A program made the position numbers and the translations under genes. From assembly GCA_030063045.1 (NCBI GenBank), contig JAQSEB010000041.1:4271501-4335500 (forward strand): a DNA stretch of 64,000 bases. The letters are read 5' to 3'. The notes beneath the pieces were generated by a model that saw nothing but the letters and a program-made list of their open reading frames with translations, did not search any database and was not told the DNA's origin. The stretch is from Pratylenchus scribneri. Its lineage: Eukaryota; Nematoda; Chromadorea; Rhabditida; Pratylenchidae. Positions 1-12,396 of the stretch are shown here, piece after piece. Each line of letters begins with the position of its first letter. The first letter of the stretch is position 1.

Positions 1-242
1 TTTTAAAAAAGAAAGTCGAATTTTAAAACCAACATCATTAGAAAATCAATTATAAGTTAACTTTAATTTGACCATACTAATTTCTGGACATCAATCAATC
101 ATTTTGATATCAAAATAAAATAATAAAAAGAGATTGTTTTAATTTAAAATTTTATTGTTGAAATATTCATAAACTCACAAAAATTCTGAATAAATTTAAA
201 CTTTAAATTCAATATAATTTACACTAATTATTTTATTTAAAG

Positions 243-964
243 TATTGTGGACGATGAAGTTATGAATTTTGCCAAATGCATTGCTCATTTATTGGAAAAT
301 TGCCTTTTACACTTTAATGGAGAAAAAATTTCCTGCAATATTGACAACGAACATTTAGAATCTATGAAAGTTTTATTGGAAAGTTTGGCTTCTGGCGGCA
401 AAATTTATCAAATAAATTTATTCAATGGATGGTACTTACATTTGTTCGATCAAAAATTCCCTGGCACTCTGGACTGCTTACAATTTCTTAAAATTGATGG
501 TGGATCAATTTATGACATTGATATTTTGATAAATTGGCTGTCAAATCGAATAAATATTGGAAAACAAAAAGTTATTCATATTTGCAGTGATTGTTCAGGA
601 TTTAAGCCAAAATTTATTAAGGAAATTAAAAAGGTGAGAATTTAAAATATTATTTAATTTTTCTTATTAATTATTTTAGGAATTTTCAAATTCAAATTTG
701 CCTTCAAATTTTCTTATTCGTTTTCGAAGCATTATGGATTCCAAGCATTCAAATAATTCCAAAAATATTGATGAATTCACGCTGGAAAACGAACGAACCA
801 ATGATATTTTGACATTATATTGCAAAAAGGAATTTCATTATAAAACCTTTTATTTAGCCCGATATCCGAAAGGAGAAGAACATTGGAAGGAAGAAGGAGA
901 ATTGAAAATAAGTTGGGGGCAAGGCACCCCAAAGCTTCATACTATAAGATATTCTCATGAATAG
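243..964 (+). CDS. F-box-like family protein, 3' portion (5' exons outside window or not seen)
   Basis: Two exons are visible: 243-633 (after the acceptor TTTATTTAAAG) and 680-964 ending in TAG, separated by a 46-bp GT-AG intron. The product is a close paralogue of the minus-strand gene at 55318-56383: VDDEVMNFAKCI here aligns with MDSELMQFMECI there, and the last exon shares LENxxTxxxLxLY and the block YPKGEEHW / HPKGEEHL. The exon also enters in the same phase, one base of a split codon. No ATG is needed at 247 (it is GTG) because the exon is internal. The upstream exon, carrying the leucine-rich N-terminal domain seen in the paralogue, is not visible in bases 1-242, which look intronic. 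The F-box assignment rests on that paralogue's N-terminal layout and is tentative; if right, it would be a substrate receptor of an SCF ubiquitin ligase. Confidence 0.6.
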
Positions 965-1047
965 GAAAATTAATTGTGCATTTTTTTTGTTCATTGTTAA
1001 GGCTTATCATTGTTAAAATAAATAATTATTGGAATCTCTCATTTATT

Positions 1048-1119
1048 CCAATAAATAATCAGTTTTAAAGGTTTCAACTCTTTCCAATAAATAATCAGTT
1101 TTAAAGGTTTCAACTCTTT
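1048..1119. repeat. 36-bp direct repeat, two copies
   Basis: The unit beginning CCAATAAATAATCAG and ending CAACTCTTT occurs twice back to back at 1048 and 1084, just downstream of the first gene. Confidence 0.9.
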
Positions 1120-1744
1120 CATTTTGTTATGGATTAAAATTAAATACATATTTTTGTATTTCACTTTTATTAAATATTTTTGAATAAATCAGTCCTCTTT
1201 TTATTGATTATGTATTTGACAAATTTATTCAACAAAATTTTATACATTACCTTCATTTTCATTAAAATAATGATGATAACTAATGCACTTTGCGCCCATT
1301 TTTGGGAGGTTAACCCCCACCCACCCCCCCCCCCCCACCCCCAAAAAATCATCTAGAAGCTCAATTAGCTAAAAAATTGCTTAAGGCAATTTCACATTAA
1401 GCCCAACTCTTGGTCATTCGTAATCGATTGTCGACACTTTTGGGGAACATATCCATTCTTTAGCTTCGCTCCGTCGGCAAACGAAAAAATGGAAAATCAA
1501 AATTCACCACTAGGAACGAATCCGAAACCTTTCCTTTTTTTAAACAGAACTTTTATTTAGAAATGAATTATACCAATGAAAGAATAATTTCATAATTAAT
1601 TGAACTTGATTTGGTTATTTGGATATTCATGTGGGAATAATTTTAGAATTTTATAAAAAAACAGTGCAAAAAAATTTTAAGAATCCTCTCAGTTAATTTT
1701 TATTAGCATTTAAACCAACTTTGGTTTTCTTAAAATCAACTCTG

Positions 1745-1835
1745 CTATTTATGTATACATCATTGAGGATTCGAACCATAGCTCTATCATAAGATAAAGC
1801 AAAGCCATTAACCATTCGGCCACAGATGGCACGTG
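1745..1835 (-). tRNA. tRNA-like pseudogene or SINE head (Ser/Leu-type boxes)
   Basis: Reading the minus strand, TGGCCGAATGG matches the pol III A box and GGTTCGAATCC matches the B box exactly, with a good D stem (GCC/GGC). The acceptor stem pairs at only about 4 of 7 positions and the T stem is broken. The region between the boxes forms an 8-bp hairpin rather than a normal anticodon arm. I therefore read it as a decayed tRNA or tRNA-derived SINE head, not a functional gene. Confidence 0.4.
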
Positions 1836-2053
1836 TGGGTTGAGAAAAGATTTCATTATAAAATAAATAGATGTGGGGTTGATTTTTGATTTATTGAATT
1901 TTGGGATATTTTTGCAAAATATTTTAATAATTTTATGAATTTTGTAAGAATGGATTTGAAATTATTTTGAAATGAAAAAATATAAAATTTTCAAAGGAAT
2001 AATTAAAAATATATTCTCATCCCTTATTAAGTTTTATGGCCATGATTCCATAT

Positions 2054-2270
2054 TCATTGCTTTTCCTCACACTTGATCGTATTTTTGCCATTCAATTGTT
2101 GAATGCCTACTAGGAAAAACAATGTCGAACGGTGTTGATTTCGTGCATTTTTGTGCAATTTCTCATTTTGGCCACCAATTTGTTCGCTTTTGTCAAATTC
2201 TTCCGATGCTGCCGATAACAGGTTTTTCACAATGTCATACAAATTTGCATAGAAGCCAAATTTACAAACT
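2054..2270 (-). CDS. Possible orphan exon
   Basis: An open stretch follows an acceptor-like TTAATTAATAG and ends in TGA. Its composition is protein-like (mixed K/E/Q/N, segment LLSAASEEFDKSEQIGGQ). There is no ATG at its start and no convincing upstream exon, and I recognise no domain. It may be an exon relic. Low confidence. Confidence 0.2.
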
Positions 2271-3456
2271 ATTAATTAAGTTAATATTTTAGTTCTTAAT
2301 TTAGTATTGATAAATATAGAAATTTGGAAGCTTTGGAATTTGGATTTGGTTACTAATTACTATAGATGAGGGCCTCTTCCTCTCCCTCAAATTCCACGAT
2401 AAGTAAAAATACATGTGTTTTTCAACCTGGAATTTTTTTATATTTTTTAAAAAGACCTCTGATAAATTGTTAATGAAATTCCAAAATTTATTTCAAATCA
2501 TTCTTTATTGGATCTTAAAATTAAAAGAGGGCAGGAATTACATTAAATTTTTGGTTCATTGAACCAAAGACTAAAGAGAAAAGAAAAGCCAATTGCCTTC
2601 TTATTTTCGCTACATAGCTATTGCTTTTCCATCTTATCAATCTTTCTCAATGAAAAAAGACTGATTATAATTCGTCGGCTATCAAATCAATATTCCCTTT
2701 GTCAATTAAACTCCAGTTAATTTATTTGCAATTCAACCCAACTAAACAAAATTGCAATTTATCAAACCATCATTTTCTCAGCAATTGAAAAGTTTATTAT
2801 TTAGATAAGGAATTCATTAATTTACAATAAATCAATTAATTTAAATTGGAATTTTTCGGGACCAAAAACTCGGCAAAATTAATCTTACCATAAATTCTCT
2901 TTTAATGATCCCAATCTCTCCATGCTCGATTTTGAGGACTCATATTTCCTACAGGATGAATTTTAAGAAAAATTTTTTTATTATATTTTCTTAATTATCT
3001 AAAGCTCTATAAAATTCACTACAATTTGTTCAAAAATGTCCACAAGTTAAGGAATTAGACCAAAAATTTTCCCTATTATTATGGTGTTGAAAAATAATTC
3101 ACCATGAGGGATTAAAAGAGAATACAAGGTATTTAAAAATTAAAATTTCTGACGTGCCTTAAAAGATTTAAGCTATCCCTAAGCTAAATCAAATAATAAA
3201 CCTAACTCCAATTCCCTTTTCTTCTTTATGCTCCAATCTTATAGTCTTATATATTAGAAATTAATTTTTATAAAATATTTTTTTATAAATTCATATTATT
3301 TCTTTAGATAATCTCTACTTTTTAATTTTTTAAAATTTTTGTCCTAATCCTAAAATACAAAAATTAATTTTAATTTTTTATTTTTATCCATAAGTAAAAA
3401 TTAAAAATTTTCAGATAAAAACATTTAAGAATTTCCCCAGCATAATTCTTTTATTA

Positions 3457-6400
3457 ATGTCAGTGTCACCAAATGATGAAGCAGCAGAAAGGCTAGGCAC
3501 AAGTTGGCCTGACGCATTAGCCATACGGGTTTATTTTATACCGAAAAACGGGAATTTAAAAAAGAACATTTTATAAATAATATAAAATTGAAAAAAAAAC
3601 TAAAAATATTTAATTTTAAATTAATACAATTTTTACCAAATTCTAAGGCTTGGGAGCGACAATGGCAAAAAGATGGAAATGCACAAAAAGAAGAAAATTA
3701 AGAAGAAGCAACTTCATCGGAAACAATTAATAATGAGAAGCAAGAAAAAGCAATCGTTGAAACAATTCAAAGCGAAGATTCAGAGGAAGAGGAAGAGGAA
3801 GAGGATGTTACAACAATTGGAATTAGAAAAGAGGTTAATTTTATGTTTTTTATTTTTGTAATAATATATCTAAATATCTCGTTAATAAATATTGGGATAA
3901 ATTTATTTGTCTCCCAAATTCGGTTTATTTTTGCACCAAATTTGATAATTTTTGTTTTTCTTTGGAAAATTTATAGGGGTTAGATTTAGAGGTAGGGTTA
4001 GGTTAGGGGCGGCTTGTGATTAAGGGCTAGGGGCTTGGAATATGTAAGGGTTAGTGGCTTGACCATAATTTTGTTGAGTTATGGCCATTTTTGTGAAAAT
4101 GGCTTTTTTGGTCAGCTCTAACCCGAATTTGGGAGACAAATAAACTGATGAATGTATAAATATTGGCATAACTTTAAATGTTTTTTTTTCTAATTTAATT
4201 AATAAATCATTCCAATAACAAATCATTAAAAAAACATTTGCAAACCTTGTTAATTATGAAATACTTATCCGCATCAAATTCAGTCCTTTTGTAAAAATTA
4301 TTTCCAAAAATTTACAGCCACCAATCCATAAATTGATCCATTCACGAGAGATATTGCAAAAAGTGATTTGTCCATGGGAACGTATTCAACAATTTATCAA
4401 CAATTCTGATGAACACTTTTGGAAGATCAACAATGAATGTTTGGTGGCATTTCGATTTCGAGTGAGACAGAAAGGCGAAGATACTTTGGTCAATAATTTA
4501 ATATTTTTTAATTAAATGCAGCTAGTTATCTCTATGTAGAGCATGAAAGAAAAATTTTTCTTCTTGAAAAATTTTTTATTCGAAGAGAGCAAAAATTTTC
4601 TAATAGCTTATATAAAATCAATTTTTTATAAAATTATTTAAATAAAATTATTTATTATCCATAAAATAAAAAATGTATTCCAACATAAGGACAAAGTAAA
4701 AGAACCATATCATTTTAGTTTTTATATTGCTAATGAAAAATGTCTATTTTATATTTTTACAGGCATCCGTATTGTATATTGATCAAATTTGTGAAATCAA
4801 AAATAAAGAAACAATCACGTTCAAACATTATGGTTCATTCGAATTGCATTCAATTGAACCAAATTATTGTCCAATTAATAATGAGGATTTTGATAAATGG
4901 TTGGACATACTTATCAAAGCTGTGAGTTTTTTTTTATGGAATTTTAATTAATTTAGGTAGACGTTTTGGAATCCAATTTTTGAAAATTATAATAACTCAT
5001 CAGAAAAAAAAAACAAAATTTAATATATTTTTGATCAAATTAATGAGCACAGGATTATACTTTTATATATTGATAGTAATTTTATTTAAATTAATTTCTT
5101 GATTTATTTTTAGAGATTTACCCTTAAAATATTTAAAATTACCATTTTTAAAAATTAACAAAATTTTTAATAATTTTAGAGTATAACCAGTAAAATTCTG
5201 AATCAATTTAAATAAAATTAAAAATATTTATAGCCAAAATGTTCCGCTTAAATTAGGAAGCAAATTCATTAAACAGTGTCAAGATTAGCTGACCCAAGAT
5301 GTAGAGTTTTCGACTCGATTTCTATACTTATTAAAGGCATTGACCAAAAAGTTTAAAGTATATGTTTTCATCGAGATTAAACCGGAGGGAGAAAAAATCT
5401 GTGGGTTAAAGAATTAAATTCGGTGAGATTAAGACTTTTAGATTAGGGTTCAGCGGTACCGGTACTTTGAACCAAAATCGGTACCGGTAACTGCCGGTAC
5501 CAGCCTACTCGGTATTCGGTACCGGTACTGGGTTTAGGGTTGGTACCCGGTACTAGTCGGTACTGAAGTTACTGGAGAGAAAATGGTAAAAAATCATAAA
5601 CATTTTTAAAAAATCAATTTTTTTTTCTTTCAAAAATCAAAAATTTTTGATACAGAGAAATAAAAAATAACTTCATAAAAGATTTAAATTTGACTGAAAT
5701 TTTCATTTTAAAGAAAAAAATTTAAAAAAAAAATAAAATTTTGGCCAAAAATGCCATTTTAGGGGGTGCTTGTCAGTACCGACTAGTACCGAGTTGAAAA
5801 AACGGTACCGGTAGTACCGACGGTACCGGTACTGGCAAAATCGGTACCGGTACTGGCCAAAGGCCGGTACTTCGGTACCAGTACCGACCGGTACTGCGGT
5901 ACCGCTGAACCCTACTTTAGAGCTATAGATTATTGTTATATTAGATTAAATAAGATAGAATATGAAAGATAGTTTTAGTAATTATCTCATTCCCTTTACT
6001 TTGGAATCATATTTTGGAAGAAATTCTAATTTTGTGAATAAAATTGGTCTAACAATAAAAATTTAGAGCCTCTATAATTAATAGACAAAATAGTAGTTAA
6101 ACAAATAAATTTTAATCTATGAAAGAAAATTTGGTCCGTAATTAATAATTTTTTCGTCCTAAAAAATTTTGATAAAAAATTAATTTAATCCATTGAATTT
6201 GATTTAAAAATTTGACTTCAACCTCTAAACTTTTCCTCTTTTCTAGCGCGAAGGATTGCCGAAATCTCATCCGCTAAAGAGACAGAAAAAGAGGCTTGTG
6301 AAGGAATTGGACAAGACCATTTCCCTTTCAATTTTTCGACGCCATCTTCTCCCAAATCCGCTTAAACTTTATGATGGACTTATTGGCATTCCTCCACCAA

Positions 6401-8987
6401 TGCCACTTTTTATTGACATCGCACCAATTATTCTCCAAATTGAACATTCCAACAAATTGCTGAAATTTTCTCCCACTGATTTTGTGAACATTCTACCCGG
6501 CCTCTGCATTCAAGTGGACATCACGCAAATTATAATAGTAAATCCGATAAGAAAGTGGCATTTATTTTTCAACTATTTCAATATAGTCCAATTACATTAG
6601 TAAATTTCGGGCATATAGTATACCGAACCCGAAAATTGTGTACCAAAAACCTCCACCCGAAAATTGTGCACTAGGCCAAACTCGAAAATTGCGCATCGAA
6701 AATTTTACAACCGAAAATTGCGCATTCGAAGAAAATTGAAAAATTGGGCACAAGAAAATATCGTCAATAAAATGTAAAAAAAAATTTAATTAATTATGAA
6801 TTTTTGAGCAAATATTGCAATTATGATTTGCCTTTATGAATGTATTAATGAATTGTTTGCATTATTATATTCTGTTATTAATTAGGAATTCTCGAATCAA
6901 TTTTTATTTTGTCGGTACAATACAAAAATGATTGAAGCCAATTCTGATCATCCAATATTGAATATGAACTCCGTTTGTTTGCTTTTGATTTTTTAAATAA
7001 TAGATGAATGGAGATTATTGACATTTTATTCAAAAGAATTATTTAAATTTGTGGTACCCAAAATTCTTTTTTAACAGAGTGCGTATAAATTTCGGGTTCG
7101 AAATTTTCGATTTTTCTCATGTGCGCAATTTTCAAGTGCGAAATTTTTGGTGAGCCATTAAATATATAGTAATAGTAATAATATATAAATTTAATAATAT
7201 ACAATTTTAATACAGAAACATAGCATGAAATTGCCCCCATTGATGACTTTGGTAAGCATATTTTTAAAAAATTCAAATTCTTAAATTAAAAAAATTTAAA
7301 TTTTAAATAAACGAATAAAAATATATATAATGCAATTTTTTATCATAAAATAATAAAATCTAAAATTTTTACTGATTTTTCCTAATTATATTTCACAGCT
7401 CAAATATATGCTAATGCCAATTTCATTTGTCACATTGGATTCACCCAAATATCGAATTCTACAAATGCGTCCTTTTCGCTCCAATGTAATGTTGCATTCA
7501 TTAAATGAATATGGCCATGTGCTTTGTTCATTTCAAATTCCACAACAAATGTTGTTTCCAAGTGAACAATTGATTCAAATCAGTTTGTGGATTTGGGCAA
7601 TGAATGTAAGCAAACAAAAGCATTAGGCTGAAATTTATTATTTGAAGAAGAAAGAACATAGCAATTTAATTAGATGCCATTTATAATAACTCATCAAGGA
7701 CAGAATCAATTCTGAAGAATTTCAATATAAAATTAAAGCCAGTTTATTGGCTATTGATTAATAATAATTTTATTTAAATTGGTTCGAAATTGAGGAAGTA
7801 TGCCCAAAAATATCATTTAAAATGACAATTATTATAGATTATCAATTTATGAACATATTATTTGATAGCCCAGAATTACTCTTGTTTATAAAAACATCAA
7901 AATTGATTCCGCCCTTTGATAAGTTTTTACTTATTAAGGACGAAAATTTTGGGTCAGAAAAATAATATTCAATAAAAAAAATTATACTTTAATTTAGGCA
8001 AAATTTAAATTATCAATTTGCCCATTTCTCTTTTTCTTATATTAAATAAAAGAAAATTAATAAAAAAAATTATATTTTCCAACAGAAAATGATTGGAAGA
8101 AATTAGTAAAAAGAAGGAATTTTACAAAAAATCTATAATATTATTAGAAAATTATTATTAATATTAAAATATTTTAACAATTTTTTTTTATAAATGACAA
8201 TAATTTACAGGATATTCCAATGCCCACATCAGAACATATTCAGCGTAAAGCAACACAATTTCGGGATGCTTTGATCTTCAGCGAAAATATTCATATTATT
8301 CCAGCATTCGACAAAAAATTGAACATTTTACCAGTAAGTTCAAAAATTTGTTTTTATAAAATTCTATTCCTATTAATTATTAACTAATGAAAGGGATCGG
8401 GACTCGGGTGGATGTGGCTAGGAGGATTATATTATTAATAATTCGAACGAATTTTGATATTTTTAAAATTAAATTAAATAATAGAATATTAGCTATTTAA
8501 AAATATTAATTTTAATTAAATTGTTTCAGAATTGCTGTAATAAAATGACCATTATTATATTATATATAACAAAATTTTCAGTGGTTTTTCTACGCACAGC
8601 TTAACATTTCTGAAAGAATCAAATAAAATTATTAGTATTATTAAATAGCTAAATTTTTTCTTTAATTTCTTATAATAAATTCATAAACATTGTGTTCAAT
8701 CTTTACTGGAAAGATCAAAATAGACTGGGTTTTTAATTTTTAGCCTTTTTAATTAAATTTATTGGAAAATATTATTCTTAATCCTATATTTTCATTAACA
8801 TTTTAAATATTATGCTTTTAATTTTAAGACAGTACAACTTCCATTGCAAAAAATGATTCATCTGGAACATAAAGCAAGACGCAATAATAAGAAGAGGAAG
8901 AGAAAACATGGTAATTTGTCGATGAATAATGATGGGAAAAATAAAACCACTAAACATTCTATGCAAAATATCATTCGCTTGACTTGA
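3457..8987 (+). CDS. Nine-exon gene of unknown function with an in-frame stop in exon 2
   Basis: Exons: 3457-3528, 3648-3833, 4318-4488, 4763-4921, 6247-6537, 7216-7251 (a 36-base micro-exon), 7399-7605, 8211-8333, 8829-8987. Every exon is a multiple of three and every junction is phase 0, strong support for one transcription unit of 468 codons. The N-terminus is acidic (EDSEEEEEEED in exon 2), the middle has a run starting ICPWERIQQFINNSDEHFW and a basic stretch KRQKKRL, and the C-terminus is very basic (NNKKRKRKHGN), suggesting a nuclear protein. I do not recognise the family. One TAA at 3699-3701 interrupts exon 2 in the frame that all other exons require. The gene is therefore a recent pseudogene, a read-through case, or carries a sequencing error. 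Several introns hold repeats, including the element at 5444-5914. Confidence 0.6.
5444..5914. mobile_element. hAT-like MITE in intron (GGTACC-rich)
   Basis: Terminal inverted repeats TAGGGTTCAGCGGTACCG and its complement bound a 471-bp segment full of GGTACCGGTAC palindromes. Flanks CTTTTAGA and CTTTAGAG look like a degraded 8-bp duplication. No coding capacity. It sits in the 1.3-kb intron between exons 4 and 5 of the unknown gene. Confidence 0.75.
6600..7160. repeat. Repeat with CGAAAATTGNGCA units and inverted ends
   Basis: Near 6605-6730 the words CCGAAAATTGTGCA and CGAAAATTGCGCAT recur five times. Near 7070-7150 the complementary TGCGCAATTTTC and TTTCGGGTTCGAAA appear. This suggests a decayed foldback element filling the intron before the micro-exon at 7216. 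Boundaries are uncertain. Confidence 0.45.
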
Positions 8988-9418
8988 ATTGAAAATGACC
9001 CCTATTTGGGAATAAGCGGATGCTATTTTAATGTTGAATAAAAAAATAGAGTATTGATGTATACTTTTGTATTTCAAAGGTAAAAATTCTATAATAATGA
9101 CTATGTTGGGCATTGTTAAATTTCTTTCATTTAAAGCAGAAGTTTGAAATTTTTGGATTGACATTCGACATATTTGGCTTATGGAAATATATCTTAAAGC
9201 CGATTGAATCTTATTGAATGAAAAAAAATGATAATTATTTTATATTGATTTTATGACATACTATTCATTTTTCCTAATATATGTATTCCTTAAGATTTTA
9301 TTTAAAATTTATTTTCAACAAAATTAAATTTATAACATAAGTTTGTTTGTATTATTTTCCTGATATGAATTATTTCTTTCCACGTTTTTAATCCAATGAC
9401 CATTTCTGCTATTCAATT
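8988..9418. other. Convergent spacer
   Basis: Spacer between the plus-strand unknown gene and the 3' end of the minus-strand glycine-zipper gene. AT-rich; I see nothing else in it. Confidence 0.5.
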
Positions 9419-11973
9419 TTATTGGATCAAATCATCTATGGAGTCGATGTAGAAATTATTGAAGAAATTGTCGCGTTCAAGATGGTAGTAAAATGAATGG
9501 AGAAAATTCTTCTTTCCATACAGCTCCTTCCAAATATTTTTCGAGTACAATTTGCATCCTTTTTCGATCTCATCTCTAAAACAGTATGCGGTACCACCTC
9601 CAATTCCTCCTCCAATTACAGCACCAATTCCTATAGAAGTTGCCGTCTACATAGAACTTATGTTATAAAAATTCAAAATTAAAAGAATTTTCTATATTTT
9701 TTTTCTATTTTATTTATGTGTGTTCAAAATGTGAATATATATCAGGGTTTGCAGATGTACTTTTTTAAACGATTTGTACTTTTTTGGGCCATTGTGTACT
9801 TTTTGTACTTTTTTTTTTCGAAATTCTGAAAAAATGCTTAAAATTTTTCGAATTTTTCGCTGCGCGGCTATTTTTGGCTCTAATTTTTCCTTTGTGGCTC
9901 AAAAAATTGTAAAAATTTTTTCTCAAAAAACGTATAATTCTAGACCTGGTTGATCTCCTCTTGCTTATTTATAATAAAAAAATATAATTAACAATTTTTA
10001 ATCAATTTATTTTAGTCTAAAACGAAAATCTTTTTTTTGACACCAAAATCTTTATTTTCAAGGCCAATGTACTTTTTTTGAAAAAAAAATCTGCGAACCC
10101 TGATATATATATCAATTTGGAAAAAAGTTGCAAATAATCAAATTAATTTCTATTTCTTATATTCAAACTGTTGACAATTTCAATTTTAAGAACTTTTATC
10201 ATCGCATCAGAATTATTCTATCAATCTAACCATTTTCAAAAAATATATAAAAAGCTTAATTAACCATGTATCACAATAATATTATCTTATAAGTACAATA
10301 CTATAATCCCATCCGCAGCATTGTGTCTAATTGCTAATAGAATAGCAGTTGCAGCTGGGATGGCCGCAATTGCGAATTGCGGTTGCGATTGCCGCAATTG
10401 CGGCGTTTTAGTTGCAATGGATTCGGATGTGAGTTGCGATTGCGAAGCAAATTGCGATTGCGATTTTTTGAGTTGCGGCCCCAGCCCTGAGTTGCAGTTG
10501 ACTTTCGAAGCGTCTAATAGAAAATCATTTTACCGAAAAACCATATCTAGCAGCAATTCCCAAGCCAATTCTTCCACCAATTCCTCCACCAATTATCACT
10601 CCAGCAGTCCCAATTGCAATTTTCTTTATCGTTTCCATCTCCTTCATTTCTTCAATATCCTTTCTTATAGTTGTATACGATTTCTGTAAAGAAATTGTCA
10701 GTTTAATAAGCTGAATGGCATCGAAAATACAAACAGTTAAGAACACAATTTTAGTAATTAATTCAACAAATTTTGAACATAACTCGGTAAATATCTATTC
10801 TTGGCCAATTATTTTGCCCTCTTACCCAAAAATGTTGTTAATTTTTAGTCCAATTTGGTACTTAAAATTTTCACAGAGCCGAAAAATAACATTTTTCAAT
10901 ATCCCACCTTTATTTCCGTCTTTAGGAACTCGTGTGCCTTTTTGATGTCCTCATCACTACTCCCATTCAACTTTTGCTTCAATTCAGTGCAACTTTTGTA
11001 GAAGAAAAGTTCAGTTGCTTCATCAAAGGCTTTTGCATCACCTTTTTTAGAAAACAACTAAAAATTTTTTCTAATCTTTTTTTTTTGGCTGATCATTAAT
11101 TTGACCTGTTTCAGATGGCGATCAAAATTGACATGAACGATGTTGGTAATAATCGCACGAGTTTTCTCATCTGGCTCTTCATTGTTTTGTTCTTGCATTT
11201 TCATTGCATTACCCTTAATAAAAAATGTAAGGAAAAAAACAATATCTAAATATTTAGTAAATAATCATAGGTAGAAAAAATTATTTAATTAATTTATTTT
11301 TTTTATTTTAGATAATTATCGGATAAAATTAATAAGCAATTTTTATAGAATTTTTCCTATTTTTAATTTATAATTTAAAAAATCACCAACAGATAATCAA
11401 TCTATAAATCGACTGTGTCAGTCATATTTTCAAAAAAAATAAATATATGATAATTTTGAAGAAAATTCCACCAAAAATAAAAGATTCTCGCTTATTTTAG
11501 CATGATTCATGAAATTATATAAATGAAAAAAATATTTACAAAAAATCCAATTATATCTTCACGCATTTTGGCATCCTGCTGTCCAACATTTTGGGCATTT
11601 TGTTCCAAAGCAGCAAGCATTCGTTCTCTGCTTTCTTCAGAATTCGGATCAAACTGAATTGAATATATTTTTTTTTGTTATTTTCATAATTTAAAAAATA
11701 AACAATAAATGAACTCACATTTGCAATTCCATCATCTGCTTCAAGTCCTTCCACTTGGTCAATACGGAATGGAATAACATTGGCCATGGTCGCCGGCTCC
11801 CTACAAGCGCACTCGCCGTATACTTCCAAAAAGCCTTGGACACATACGTTGGAACAATAATAACACTTTCGATCATAATCATTATGACGAATAAAAACTA
11901 TATTTCTCGCATTCGTTGAGTTGAAGATTTGGCGGCATCTTGCATTGCAGCAATTTTGCCCAATAAAATTCAT
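9419..11973 (-). CDS. Cys-rich glycine-zipper protein (about 334 aa)
   Basis: Six exons, all phase 0: 11973-11719, 11653-11540, 11213-11106, 11057-10908, 10683-10534, 9646-9419. Exon 1 has a good ATG and eleven cysteines, including pairs CC, CYYC and CAC, likely a metal-binding or disulphide module. Exons 2-4 are charged and helical. Exons 5-6 carry two GxxxG-type hydrophobic stretches (AGVIIGGGIGGRIGLGIAA and IGIGAVIGGGIGGGTA), the signature of tightly packed membrane helices, probably a hairpin. The last 50 residues are aromatic and charged. No signal peptide is seen. The intron between the two zipper exons contains two transposon insertions (9743-10102 and 10355-10489). Upstream at 12241-12330, in matching orientation, lies the shared palindromic block. 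Function unknown; membrane insertion is inference. Confidence 0.7.
9743..10102. mobile_element. hAT-like MITE with 8-bp TSD ATATATAT
   Basis: Ends CAGGGTTTGCAGAT and, inverted, CAGGGTTCGCAGAT; flanked on both sides by ATATATAT. The 360-bp body carries no ORF and includes CGCTGCGCGGC, also found in the elements at 18692-19101 and near 48950. CAGGG-type ends with an 8-bp duplication are diagnostic of the hAT superfamily. The TSD is itself simple sequence, so the termini are the stronger evidence. Confidence 0.85.
10355..10489. mobile_element. Tiny hAT-like insertion (135 bp) with 8-bp TSD AGTTGCAG
   Basis: Perfect direct repeats AGTTGCAG at 10347-10354 and 10490-10497 bound a segment whose ends CTGGGATGGCCGCAA and (inverted) CAGGGCTGGGGCCGCAA are imperfect inverted repeats. 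The interior is almost entirely a TTGCGA-type simple repeat. It sits in the same intron as the 360-bp element. Confidence 0.75.
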
Positions 11974-12240
11974 TTTGTATGAAATGAAATCTTATAAGTC
12001 AATTAAAAGTTAAATATTATAAATGTTCAGTCGAAAACCTAAATTTTGGTAAAGCGATTAAATCTTTTGACATTTGACAAATAAAATTATTTTCTCATTT
12101 TGCAAACAAAGTCAAATAAGTAATTAATTGACTATAGTGCACCAATAAAATATTGGCTAATAAGGATAACTGGTGAAATTGAAGAGATGAGTGAACCTTC
12201 ATATTTCAAATATTTATAATTCCTTCTATATTCTAGGATT

Positions 12241-12330
12241 GGCATTGGTAGTCTACCAATTGATGCTACTTGCCCTCTACAAAATAAATTTTTTATTTAC
12301 AAAATTGCTCAGAGCAAAATTCCCATACAT
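12241..12330 (-). promoter_or_regulatory. Shared palindromic upstream block, copy 1
   Basis: On the minus strand it reads TGGGAATTTTGCTCTGAGCA, then about 45 bases of AT-rich linker with an AGGGCAA word, then ATCAATTGGTAGACTACCAA. Two odd-centred palindromes are present: TTGCTC-T-GAGCAA and TTGGTAG-A-CTACCAA. It lies about 270-360 bases upstream of the glycine-zipper gene starting at 11973, in the same orientation as the gene. Related blocks precede other genes at 15922, 27510 and 34109. Confidence 0.5.
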
Positions 12331-12396
12331 CCATTAGATGATTTCGGCCTTGAATGATTGGTAGAAGGAAGATATACAATTTATTTTTATGCCAAA

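Larger units (their letters stand above)
965..3456. other. Gene-poor spacer
   Basis: No well-supported gene. It holds a 2-copy 36-bp repeat (1048-1119), a 15-base C run at about 1323-1337, a tRNA-like segment on the minus strand (about 1745-1835), and one open stretch on the minus strand (2054-2270) that could be a lone exon. The rest is simple AT-rich sequence. Confidence 0.5.

Noticed and set aside
1745..1835. Functional serine or leucine tRNA
   Set aside because: Boxes A and B are perfect but acceptor and T stems are broken and there is no normal anticodon arm.
8784..9164. 126-codon minus-strand frame
   Set aside because: It is antisense to the final, phase-consistent basic exon of the nine-exon gene and has no splice sites or ATG context.
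10321..10689. Plus-strand frame with many cysteines (CDCRNCG-like)
   Set aside because: It reads the TTGCGA simple repeat of the 135-bp insertion and then the antisense of a zipper exon; no homology or splice support.
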